Shown here: one piece after another, positions 10,801 through 17,470 of the stretch
How positions within the stretch are numbered: position 1 is the stretch's first letter
How the letters are laid out: each line of letters opens with the position of its first letter
Origin: Melioribacter roseus
GTDB lineage: Bacteria > Bacteroidota > Ignavibacteria > Ignavibacteriales > Melioribacteraceae
DNA length: 64,000 nt
NCBI GenBank assembly: GCA_020722065.1
Contig: DYLK01000003.1
Coordinates: forward strand, 89,368-153,367
Reading direction: 5' to 3'
Translations under genes and position numbers: made by a program
Notes under the pieces: model-generated
Told to the model about the DNA's origin: nothing
Database searches by the model: none
Seen by the model: the letters and a program-made list of their open reading frames with translations, nothing else

Positions 10801-13485
10801 TCTTTAGCTGGAAATGATGGTGATGCAGAAGCTAATACAGTAATTTCAAGTTGGAACGATTATCACTCGCGAGTAAGTGAAGATGTATTTAAGGATTGGG
10901 CTTTGGGTGAAGCTACATCAAAAGGTGTTATGTTGTGGTCAACTTTACCAAAAGAAGGATTAAATGCTGTAAAACAATCGAGTATGGATCTTGTTAATAA
11001 TGATGTTAACGATAAGAAAAATGTAATAAATACTCTTAGAGAATTTCAAACAAGTTTTTCAAATCAAATTCAAGATTTATATACTTCGCTTGCTACTTTA
11101 TACGAGAAGAAAGCGGATATTCTTAACTTGCTTATCTATGATAGACAAACTCGTAATTTAAGTACGACAGATTTAGTTAATCAAAAAACAGCAATAACAA
11201 GAAAAATGGTTTTGCCTAACATTTCTTTCTTCCAAGCATCAACTGTTGACCAAGGAATGTATGCAAAGGCAGTTATTATTTGGAGAGCAACTGGAAATGA
11301 TGGTCCAAATAAATACTTGGTTGATTATGTAGAACACTCTCCATATAATCCTCTAAAAGGTTTTGCCTCTATTGGAAATGTTGGCTGGTTACAACTAAAT
11401 TATCTTCCAGAGATGGGCAGAACTAGTTTTGGACCAACAACTTTTTATGTAAAAGCAAGAAACCCAATTGGTTACACAATTGAAAGAAATCTTACTTTTA
11501 CTCCAACTTTTAGTAATACTGATAACGTAATATTTAACAATATTGATATTATATCAGAAGAACAGGACCTTACACCTCCTATTGTATATAGTGATATAAA
11601 TTTCCCTGAAGGATTTATTTCTCAGAATATTGAAGGACAAACTGGATATAAAAAATATTACACAGGAAATCCAAATCTTGTAAGCGCCTCTTGGGAAGCG
11701 TATGATGGAGAATCTGGAATTCGAGAATATCTTTACAAATTTGTTGAAGTAGAAAATCCTGATAATCTTAGTGGTGGAATGAATCAAACTCCTATTCATG
11801 TAACGCCTAATGGAACAAATTTTAACTTTACACCAGAATTTATCCCTGGCACAACATACTTTATGCCATGTGCTGTTGAAAATATAATTTCTACTTTAAT
11901 ACCTCAAACTACAAACAATGGCAGAAGTAATGTTAATTTGAATACTGTGAACTTAAGTAACAATTCAGCTTATCAATTGATTGTATCTGCGGTAAATGGC
12001 GATGGACTTTCTTCCTCAAATTGTGGTGGATTAAAACAAATATTAATTGTTGACACAACTCCACCAAGTCAGCCTGGAAGAATACAATACCCAATTCAAC
12101 ATTTTCCACCATTTGTATTGCCAGGTTACACAGTTATAAATACAGTTGAGGAATTACCAAGTATTAAAGATGGTTATCGGTTCAATAGGTTAATTTATAC
12201 AGGTCCTCGTAACACTTCTGAAGCAGAATTTCCAATTGAATGGAATAATGCAAGTGATGATGAATCTCATATACTTAATTATGAATATAAAGTTACAAAT
12301 AAAAATAATCCAAGTGTTACAACTGAATGGTTAAATGCTGGTGTTGTAGAATCATTAATAGGACGAATTCCAAAAAGAAGCGTAACATTAAGAAACAATA
12401 TACCTGGTTTAGAAATACTAAATTATGTTGACTCATTTTATGTTGATATTCGAGCAAAAAATTATGCTCAACTTTCTGGTGAATCAATTCGCTATAATTT
12501 CAAAATATTTGATGATACTGCCCCAACAAATCCAAGTGTGGCTTTTGCATATTCTCCAGATGGAACGCGACCTGTTTTATTATTTAAAACTCATTCACTT
12601 GACCCTGAATCTGGAATAGATCACTATGAAGTAGCAGTTAGTTCTCAGCCAAATAATGTATTTGATTATTTGCCTTGGGAACTAGCAATTCGTATTAATC
12701 CTTCAGATATTATGCAAAATGGTAGCTTTACACTTCGTGGAGTTCCAGAAAACACAAAAAGTTACATTGCAGTTCGTGCAGTAAATAAACAAGGACGTAA
12801 GAGTAGATACTGTTACACAGGACCATATTATCAAGATAATACAAAACCGCTTACACCAGGTGTTAGTCTTGATAAATTTAGTATAAATGGAAGAATAACT
12901 TTATCTATGACCTTTTCGAATGTTAGAGATTTGGAATCTGAAATATCAAAAGTTGAATATAGAGTTCTTAAAAAAACTGTTGGAAGTACCAAATGGTCAG
13001 AGGTTCAGAATTGGACAGAATCTCCAACTTTAACTTCTGCGGCTTTGGATCTTTCACGATTTAATGTAAATGCTTCAGACAGAATAAAAGTTTACGTAAA
13101 ATCTACTAATTCTGTAGGTCTTGTATCAAATTCTGGAGAGAGAGAAATATTGCTTGATACTACACCTCCTGTAACACCAACTATTAGTTTGTTTATTTCA
13201 GGAATTTTACAAAATAAAACAATTAATATGTCTTTTGGTAATATTTCTGATCCACAAACAGGCATTGATAGAATTGAATATAAAGTCTATAAACAACGAG
13301 CAACAGCTTACCTGGGTTATATTGAACTATCCGATTGGATAAGTAATGGAACTAATGTAAATTCGAGTTTTGCTTATCGGCTCTATAACCTTGAACCTGG
13401 GAATAGAATTAAAATAAAGGTACGCACTATCAACAGAAATGGTTTGATTTCAGAAACTGCGGAAGTTGAAAAAACATTAAATTAG
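1804..13485 (+). CDS. Giant secreted beta-rich repeat/FN3 protein, main part
   Basis: This frame encodes 3,893 residues from the first ATG after the in-frame TAG; with the upstream fragment the intact protein would be about 4,010. Order seen: an Ig/FN3-like segment (about 1910-2240); two long beta-strand-rich repeats of roughly 720 residues each (the second about 2.2 kb after the first), marked by paired stretches such as LPLPTLDLAYLQL (near 4590) and IPLPSEEIAYLQI (near 6760); a Gly-rich beta region (about 8400-9800); an alpha-helical region with coiled-coil character (about 9820-11200); then FN3/Ig-like modules with hinges DTTPPSQP, DDTAPTNP, DNTKPLTP and DTTPPVTP (12052-13485). It ends without a type IX sorting tail, so export could be by another route or depend on the downstream barrel. 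It is the first gene of an operon with an FN3 protein, a TPR protein and an outer-membrane barrel. An adhesin or structural role is inferred. Translation starting at 1804 would lack the signal peptide. Confidence 0.8.
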   Translation: MLPESNYSLCVKTRAVNGELLTETCVDFEISIPNPPELIFPEDEGAIDLGQPTFMWNPINIPHDVDVYYNFKLVQILEGQTKYRAIQSNIPILETEIVNSNLYSYKLDDYQLEENASYAWQVQAVNDEGMPLSTNNGYSDIFSFTYGNKNSELNIDTLEVIENVAYLIDINQLSVVKNEAFYTLNGIATLLFIKSDESKVQLEVSVQNLMVQQFGDDNPILLGGNINGDLVDDIFPSSITGTYFNPRSFDLQIPYQFMINGVFNIGDQTEIPLSGNLLYEHGVLSGELMATAQDGISLLSFGSEIVRYNISSAQLKFPSLEIDFTGSFSFFDGMPMAMSDEFTMSSNGDFAFNFSSEIPFEVSLSSTSDFLKLVINSYQGSVSGNIYTQKYNFNVLTDSKIEFNANPDNSFGADLELLLSPNSMKVISFYPSEDFENNYIDLGWLKFKMERMNLNALSYANSEWDFDFSLDAKFNLPNFSEMDFPTIHGVTFTPTGLKFPQIDFDNFSIPNIDFAGFALEIYGLRMQPFTFDLSTWTPGSIANFSFDFDSYLTFPNFPEGSAAEFFGDGINISPNITGGKFNFEIPTINFTNPLTLSMLDNFKFNVNEISGSLGSDFDGVNFSFLPNIKLKGDLVLPPAFGCEDGEETVISINNGITVSGDGKLSGEITNIVPECPIKFGMVSLFFSNSKLQFTNEENQKIILEGNAGIKFSNAMETDPIGNLSAKYDIMNNDLIYLNGSINDKFRWNIGGENPLLSFMINSANINNRILEIDGRNSVVFGSTEFGVTFDQFQINLSDLKIESGSIFFDSGFNLKLTGIEDNNFVITTEPFGTKLNGEAGLMLSLPDQISISKDGIKVIGDGTAEINFNGKNYSGIGVKFSSDFAFNMQDFSVKNGMIEFFSNGNRLAYWDESGFVPDINFFLNYIIPEKLPLPTLDLAYLQLKSNDSLLVNVVPNGDEVTISTFEGKPIPLVFKGLQFNEPLPPQIDVTFSLTVNTNSEAVTGGQIFVNIPEEFRDDFDLSKLGIPYQIHSIFYGEIEGNYGFKLVGKAKLFETELNCSDSLSLTITNAGNLIGSVDCPLETTIPMVPESNKLNLVMNRITGEFNVDLLSRTIDYDFALDSDIRFQLDESSTWGVWTLLGVTPDGIEFRDSRVDSVAIPKISLPNFDISMSNISLPNLSFTNGVNGSSGTWNFEFGMDVDMSFPQLGFSIKIPSADGMSLTRSGFHFPNISISDLPDSLSFDLSGFVIHPTGFRFPQIDFNWFDPLSSEIDWNFDFDLNVDLPKVVGDIRTLSFSDVHFNEGMFSGEFPTINFGLGELILPMGNGLDFNITGITTNFFNNEGLQGLNFGFKGQLKMPEFATCENSNGTLYDISQTELTFGSNGFLSGRIENFAPTCPINLGFGKFNITSSSLEFAANDSSQSAVIDMQGAIKIATGGQDTVTANGSLVMNLINGELIDGEVQINEQFVLNLPKENPVLRFIVNSAVYNKNGLAINGNSQILLEGGNTLPVNFQEFMFDPIQFKVLSGSITIADSLSLLLKVGEDRIDYSLVPYNFILNENQTAKVGLKGGVTIDANGISANGEALASINWSEEFNFDGLRADFSDDFKMRIAPFGVEEGKVDIFRNENKIATYDNSGLHLGDIFGIIPLPERIPLPSEEIAYLQIKNGETVLVQTESVPNGTRISTRAGESVKLKIPGLKYGSENAPEYNVQFSVVINPSDRQIVEGEITIDATEDNPSLLNLRSKGIPVDIKQIRYGKNSSNVYQLTSQVKFELPSMLANFPVDIENLEINQDGLAGTINLGQYFDHYPENEIPTLASSLVGENALITLEGVNASFGANKAFKFSGKFIPKMFIDNGDTSKIHYSAEWISAQNKFSFGLDLAEGQDINLGIAQFVPTAFGEQPAMKLEFTESPTSDFAFILNGQILFDSFGEANEFSLDFRNMQITKNNFSVDDLSLPNIENALQFELFKSRFQIYDVNLNGVNHHGISFSYNDGVFKVELAGKLTFFDKEIMFAGLGIDTHGNFTMPNVDFITAPLVVVDNFLTLTKVRLNNNKLDIGGSAKLPKPAADDNHFDFNFSINPDGTFEGLSGNEFVLIDETRSGLGGGDASEYKFWIGNFDARYLSLTLDFEHMQQSTIQIVADVYFNDDAIGIGNRGVGTITPGLTVDFTGRTEFGPVSIPGSLGNVNWEMLQIHIEQVNLNNENGFEFELTGNFSLGISGVEGGLNFGGTDRGGLIITSTGGIENFGNSISGGNFSILDVVTVTVQNVGFSSTPTDIIITANTSSGNSVGTENRTIRVNNYFSFGGSVDIAGFMSGGIDRLLTYSTDNGFALLIENANLEIENVISMRMDLIYESIGGSYKILAGATGNLDMGGYEVIVVGKVATGSFGFFVAVDGLQIPLGPVVLAGVGGGFFYNPTTQDVNLVKSLCGLGNSSASSKIKIPDNASFAVFLYASLAFAEDDIIQGRVLLSLVGTSYFSLDGDLVFLSQDGRLYGTVSLQADFDHGYLDGNIQVFMKVPHLIDGNGTLAFYIYGRDTWAVMGNSHATVVSFFDVDNRLFIGPSGFLLGMEAHAGFDVWIIEVDAGFEAQIWYIENVSWGAYATAYVKAALWANIASAKGWLKCALFGEPNFYIYGEAGVSVSVLCFSGSASVWAKISAAGVDGGKGHDSEMSRLIDEAQGTCEEAQAQADAIQGAVNNQPPPSFTLSDEELAQAYANLSEWARKYKYGTQTERTEAWQFFLSIREVETNIPGIPVFTNIGGEFELYNLVLNEIYLGERAPSQNDYSTALSSLDSALTAYSEVRNEFMANVDPSLIALETISNDFDTVSNMPINMAGLSEPQFEEYIDANGQTRTRIVAGTQPSFSVDAELDSQNKQAITETVASAEAFEEQVMAQIANLDQNIQKIETILVGANGNGGAEKLASSYGSMMTSISNIYTNKFIQDKKMYNWAHNYRGIMASQNTNIVTVMRVKSYMVYNRGWTYLRDLTANRVRKLASLAGNDGDAEANTVISSWNDYHSRVSEDVFKDWALGEATSKGVMLWSTLPKEGLNAVKQSSMDLVNNDVNDKKNVINTLREFQTSFSNQIQDLYTSLATLYEKKADILNLLIYDRQTRNLSTTDLVNQKTAITRKMVLPNISFFQASTVDQGMYAKAVIIWRATGNDGPNKYLVDYVEHSPYNPLKGFASIGNVGWLQLNYLPEMGRTSFGPTTFYVKARNPIGYTIERNLTFTPTFSNTDNVIFNNIDIISEEQDLTPPIVYSDINFPEGFISQNIEGQTGYKKYYTGNPNLVSASWEAYDGESGIREYLYKFVEVENPDNLSGGMNQTPIHVTPNGTNFNFTPEFIPGTTYFMPCAVENIISTLIPQTTNNGRSNVNLNTVNLSNNSAYQLIVSAVNGDGLSSSNCGGLKQILIVDTTPPSQPGRIQYPIQHFPPFVLPGYTVINTVEELPSIKDGYRFNRLIYTGPRNTSEAEFPIEWNNASDDESHILNYEYKVTNKNNPSVTTEWLNAGVVESLIGRIPKRSVTLRNNIPGLEILNYVDSFYVDIRAKNYAQLSGESIRYNFKIFDDTAPTNPSVAFAYSPDGTRPVLLFKTHSLDPESGIDHYEVAVSSQPNNVFDYLPWELAIRINPSDIMQNGSFTLRGVPENTKSYIAVRAVNKQGRKSRYCYTGPYYQDNTKPLTPGVSLDKFSINGRITLSMTFSNVRDLESEISKVEYRVLKKTVGSTKWSEVQNWTESPTLTSAALDLSRFNVNASDRIKVYVKSTNSVGLVSNSGEREILLDTTPPVTPTISLFISGILQNKTINMSFGNISDPQTGIDRIEYKVYKQRATAYLGYIELSDWISNGTNVNSSFAYRLYNLEPGNRIKIKVRTINRNGLISETAEVEKTLN

Positions 13486-13532
13486 AAAAAGAAAATGAAA
13501 TTTATTCTTTTAAGATACTCCAAGGAGAGAAG

Positions 13533-15236
13533 ATGAAGAAAATATTTGTGTTTATCGGGTTGTTTATTGCAATTAACTTTGCAAATGCACAGTCAAAAAA
13601 AGATTTTTTTGTTGTGCCGACTCCCGATTCTTTGGCGATATATTTAACGTTTAGCCCAAATGCAAATACAGTTTATAATATTTATAGGCAAACTCCGCAA
13701 GGATTTGTGCAAGTAAATAAAAATCCAATTCGTGTTGAATTAGAAGCCGAACATGCAAAAATAATTTTAGGAAACGATTGGTCATTTATTACGAAGACGC
13801 TAGGAACTGATAATTCGCAAGATGTTTTGTTATCGCTAAAGAGAAATGATTTTTCCTCATCTATTCTGTCTTTGGTAAGTCAAAAAGCAGCAACAGTTGC
13901 TGGAAAATTGAGTTGGGATTCCAAACAAACTGGTAATCAGCATTACAAAATTATTTTCTCTTCTGTTTTGGGTGTAAAGAAAGATTCACTTGAAAAAACT
14001 GTAAATACAGATTTTCGTTTGCCAAAATCACCATTTGACTTAAAAGTAGAAAATGTGAACAACCAAGTTCAATTAAAGTGGAATTATCAAAAATGGAGCG
14101 GAGATTATTCTGATATTGGATTTCAGTACAATATTTACAGAAAAGATGGGAACAGTGAATTTCGAAAAATCAACAAAGAAATAATTGTTCGAGATGACAA
14201 TTCAAAGCCAAATTATGATGATATTTTATTAAAGGTAGGTGAAGAATATTCTTACTACGTTACAATCGTTGACCCAGCGGGAAACGAAAGTAAACCCTCA
14301 AATATTGTAAAAGTAAAATTGGAAGATGTCGTTGCCCCAAGTATTGTTACAGGATTGCAATCAACTTCTACATCAAAAGGTCTTTTATTAACTTGGAATA
14401 TGTCGCCAGAATTGGATGCTAAAGGCTATAATATTTATAGATCAAAAATGGCAACAGGCAAAAATAAAAAACTTAATAAAGAACTAATTTCATTTGATGC
14501 CCCTTCTTTTATTGATTCAACCATTTCGCAAAGTGTTCAAAATTTTTACAAAGTTTCTGTTGTTGATACTGCGGGAAATGAATCAGAATTGAGTAATGCT
14601 TATGCTGCAACACTTGCTGATATAAAAATTCCAGATTCGCCCAAAAATGTAGTAGCAAAGCCTATTAATGGATTTGTACAACTATCTTGGAAAAAATCAG
14701 AAGAAAAAGATTTAGTAGGTGCAGTAATTTATCGTGGATTGGACAGCAATATAACAGCTCGAATTTCTGCTCCAATAATGCAAACAACTTATGTAGATAG
14801 CGGTTATAATAATCTTGGATACAATTATGGAGCAAAGGTTCATTATTATGTAAGTTTTGTTGACAGTTCAAAAAATGAGAGCAAAAAAATACACTTAATT
14901 GTTGATGTCCCAGATGTTGAAGCTCCAATATTACCAACAAATTTTAGAGTTGAAAATAAAAATGGTATTTATGTTGCAATTGAAGTAAATGCAAGTGTTT
15001 CGCGAGATGTTGCAAAATATTTTATTTATAAAAAAGAAGGAAGTGGAAAGCAAAATTTGCTTTGCGAAGTTTCACAAGCTCCGTTTTCTTTTCGTGATTC
15101 GAATGTTGTAAAAGGGAAAACATATTTATATGCTATTTCTGCAATCGACAAAGCAGGTAACAAAACAAAAATCTCTGACGAAATAGAAGTATTTGTCCGC
15201 GATTTTAATGCTCCACCAATTCCAAGAAATGTGTGA
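13533..15236 (+). CDS. Secreted fibronectin type III repeat protein (ends early at in-frame TGA)
   Basis: A strong Shine-Dalgarno (AAGGAGAG at 13521-13528) precedes ATG 13533. The 567 residues begin with a signal peptide (MKKIFVFIGLFIAINFANAQ). They continue with a beta domain and several FN3 modules, recognisable by recurring YNIYR, W-x-x-S/K and DxAGNES motifs and by proline-rich linkers such as VAPSIVTGL and IKIPDSPKNV. The frame ends at TGA 15234-15236 right after PPIPRNV, the usual linker into another FN3 module. That module is present in the same frame downstream (next entry), so the gene is one premature stop short of 648 codons. It is 47 bases downstream of the giant gene and probably co-transcribed. 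A surface or periplasmic binding role is inferred from the modules only. Confidence 0.82.
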   Translation: MKKIFVFIGLFIAINFANAQSKKDFFVVPTPDSLAIYLTFSPNANTVYNIYRQTPQGFVQVNKNPIRVELEAEHAKIILGNDWSFITKTLGTDNSQDVLLSLKRNDFSSSILSLVSQKAATVAGKLSWDSKQTGNQHYKIIFSSVLGVKKDSLEKTVNTDFRLPKSPFDLKVENVNNQVQLKWNYQKWSGDYSDIGFQYNIYRKDGNSEFRKINKEIIVRDDNSKPNYDDILLKVGEEYSYYVTIVDPAGNESKPSNIVKVKLEDVVAPSIVTGLQSTSTSKGLLLTWNMSPELDAKGYNIYRSKMATGKNKKLNKELISFDAPSFIDSTISQSVQNFYKVSVVDTAGNESELSNAYAATLADIKIPDSPKNVVAKPINGFVQLSWKKSEEKDLVGAVIYRGLDSNITARISAPIMQTTYVDSGYNNLGYNYGAKVHYYVSFVDSSKNESKKIHLIVDVPDVEAPILPTNFRVENKNGIYVAIEVNASVSRDVAKYFIYKKEGSGKQNLLCEVSQAPFSFRDSNVVKGKTYLYAISAIDKAGNKTKISDEIEVFVRDFNAPPIPRNV

Positions 15237-15479
15237 GCAAAACTTCAAAATGGAAGTGTAAATCTTGTTTGGGCTAAAGTTACAGATTTTGATTTTGTTG
15301 GTTACAATGTTTATCGTTCAAATTTACCATCGGGAACCTTCAAAAAATTAAATGAAAAACCAATTACCGATTTGAACTATATTGATAAAACTGGAAATAA
15401 TTCAATGTTCTACAGAATATTATCTGTTGATACATCGGGAAACGAAAGTAAACACGAGAGAAGCATTGCAGTTAAATAA
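15237..15479 (+). pseudogene. In-frame continuation of the FN3 gene: last FN3 module after the TGA
   Basis: Read in the frame of the preceding gene, these 80 codons encode a complete FN3 module (AKLQNGSVNLVWAKVTDFDF, then GYNVYRSNLPSGTFKKLN, ending VDTSGNES and IAVK) closed by TAA 15477-15479. Spacing and motifs match the upstream modules, so this is the true C-terminus of that protein, cut off by TGA 15234. There is no plausible separate start or ribosome site. Downstream, the TPR gene overlaps these last codons, which supports 15479 as the original gene end. Confidence 0.8.
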
Positions 15480-17466
15480 AATAATATTTTTCGTTTTTTT
15501 TATTACAGTTTACAGTTTTGGTCAAAGTGCCTATCAAAATGCAGTAACCGATTTTGAAAATGGAAATTACAAATCTGCAGCAATAGCTTTTGAAAAATAT
15601 TTTGAAGAAAATCCGTCAGATGCGGTGGCATTTCAGTATTTGGTTAATTGCTATTTGCAGCTAAAAGAATATCAAAAAGCGATTCCTGTTATTGAAAAGG
15701 GAATGAAGGATTTTCCAATTAATAACGATTTGAAACTAGTTTTAGCAAAACTTTATCTAAATGAAAGGCAGTTCCTAAAAAGTGAAAAGATACTTGTAGT
15801 GCTTGAAAAACAAAACTTTGAGCCTTTGGAAGTTAAAGATTTACTTTCTAAAATCTATTTTAATATTGCAGTTGTTGAAGTTGAACAAAGTGAAAATTCA
15901 AAGGCAATTGAAAGTCTTAAAAAAGCTGAAAAATATGGGATGAAAAATCCAGAGCTTTATGCACTAAAATCTCAATCATATATTGCTCAAAAAGATAATG
16001 AAAGTGCGGAAAAGGCAATTGATGAAGGCTTAAAGCATTTTTCACAAAGTGAACTTTTACTAAGAACAAAAGCAATATTGTTGATTGAATCAAAAAAATA
16101 CGAAGATGCAATTAAAATTCTTGAGCCAATTTGGGAAAGAAATAAATCAGATTTAGAAGTAGGTCTGCAATTAGCAATCCTTTATCGAATAAAAAATAAA
16201 GTAAAATCTGCTTTTGATATTTACAACACGTTGCTTGAAAAATATCCGAATGAACGTAGAATTTATGATGAAATGAAAACATATTTTGTTCTACTTGGCA
16301 AACAAAGCGATCTTCGTCAACTTTTAGAAAAAATGAAAAATGTTTTCCCAAATGATAAAAATATAGATTTTGAAATTGCGGAATCTTATGTAAATGAAAA
16401 AAATGATTCGACAGCAATTTTGAAATACGAAGAAATACAAAACGAAAATGGATTGTCGGTTGAGTTAGTTCTAAAACTTTCGGAGTTGTACAAAAATACC
16501 AATCAAATTCAAAAATCCAATGAACTTTTGAATTCGGCAATTGAAGCAAAAATATATGATAAAAAAATCTTCCAAAATCTTGGGAAAAATCTTGAATCAA
16601 TTGATGATTTTGAATTTGCAAGATTAACTTATCAACGATTCATTTCAGCTTATCCAAAAGATTCAGAAGCATATTTGAAAATGGGTGAATTGTACAAGTC
16701 AAAAGAGAATTACAAAAAAGCGAAAGAGTTTTTTAAACAAGGTTTAGATATTGAAGAGAGTCCCGAATTACTTTTTGGTTTAGCTGAGATTTACGAACAA
16801 GAAAAAGATGCAAAAACTGCTGTCGATTTTTACAAAAAAGCATTTTTAGTAAGTGTTGATAAGATAAGTGAAAATCAGAACATAGTAAAAACAAAAATCT
16901 CAAATTCCAAAACGCTTCAAGAAATTAAAGATGATTCTGAAAATTCAATTTCAAAAGAAGATATTGAGAATCTAAAATTAATTGTGCAATCCAGCTTTGA
17001 AAAAATAATAAATCTTGCAAACGCTTACGAAGCCGAGACAGTTGTGTCTCAAAAACTATCAGAAAATCCGCACAGCCCTATTTTATTGTACTTCCAAGCC
17101 GAAATATATTTCAAGCGAAATGAATTTAATGATGCGGAAAAATATTATTTAATGGCACTGAACACAAATTCTTCATTTGAAGATGCTCACCTGAAATTAG
17201 GCGAAATTTATAAGAAACAGAATAAAATTGAAAAAGCAATTTTAAGTTATAAACGTGTTTTAGGAATAAATCCTAAATCATCAGAAGCATACAAACAATT
17301 AATTGTTCTTTCTCAGCAAGAAGGAACTATTTCTCAATTATGCGACGAATGGCAGAAAATTTATTCAGTAAATGCAGAAAATAATATTTTAAAAGAATAC
17401 TTAATTGAAGTTTTGCATAAATCTGGAAGATTTTCGGAAGTTAGAGAACTATTAAATCAAAAGTGA
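15466..17466 (+). CDS. Secreted/periplasmic tetratricopeptide repeat protein
   Basis: I place the start at TTG 15466, preceded by GAGAG (15456-15460). It gives MQLNKIIFFVFFITVYSFGQ, a normal signal peptide; an ATG at 15382 in frame would add 28 residues that look non-coding and overlap the FN3 gene. The protein is about 666 residues with TPR-type helix pairs almost throughout (for example near 15580-15700, 16630-16850 and 17080-17300; AYLKMGELYKSKENYKKAKE is a typical unit). It has no catalytic motif. The start overlaps the end of the FN3 gene by 14 bases, and the barrel gene follows after 4 bases, so the set is translationally coupled. A scaffold role in assembling or exporting the giant and FN3 proteins is inferred from context. 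Confidence 0.85.
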   Translation: MQLNKIIFFVFFITVYSFGQSAYQNAVTDFENGNYKSAAIAFEKYFEENPSDAVAFQYLVNCYLQLKEYQKAIPVIEKGMKDFPINNDLKLVLAKLYLNERQFLKSEKILVVLEKQNFEPLEVKDLLSKIYFNIAVVEVEQSENSKAIESLKKAEKYGMKNPELYALKSQSYIAQKDNESAEKAIDEGLKHFSQSELLLRTKAILLIESKKYEDAIKILEPIWERNKSDLEVGLQLAILYRIKNKVKSAFDIYNTLLEKYPNERRIYDEMKTYFVLLGKQSDLRQLLEKMKNVFPNDKNIDFEIAESYVNEKNDSTAILKYEEIQNENGLSVELVLKLSELYKNTNQIQKSNELLNSAIEAKIYDKKIFQNLGKNLESIDDFEFARLTYQRFISAYPKDSEAYLKMGELYKSKENYKKAKEFFKQGLDIEESPELLFGLAEIYEQEKDAKTAVDFYKKAFLVSVDKISENQNIVKTKISNSKTLQEIKDDSENSISKEDIENLKLIVQSSFEKIINLANAYEAETVVSQKLSENPHSPILLYFQAEIYFKRNEFNDAEKYYLMALNTNSSFEDAHLKLGEIYKKQNKIEKAILSYKRVLGINPKSSEAYKQLIVLSQQEGTISQLCDEWQKIYSVNAENNILKEYLIEVLHKSGRFSEVRELLNQK

Positions 17467-17470
17467 GAAA

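Noticed and set aside
13100..13485. Type IX sorting tail at the end of the giant protein
   Set aside because: The C-terminus is an FN3/Ig-like module ending VEKTLN; it lacks the GxYxYxL and final basic-strand pattern seen at the end of the GH2 enzyme.
1750..15236. Stop-codon reassignment in this organism
   Set aside because: The two internal stops differ (TAG and TGA), and both codons end other genes normally (TAG at 13483, TGA at 17464 and 35316).
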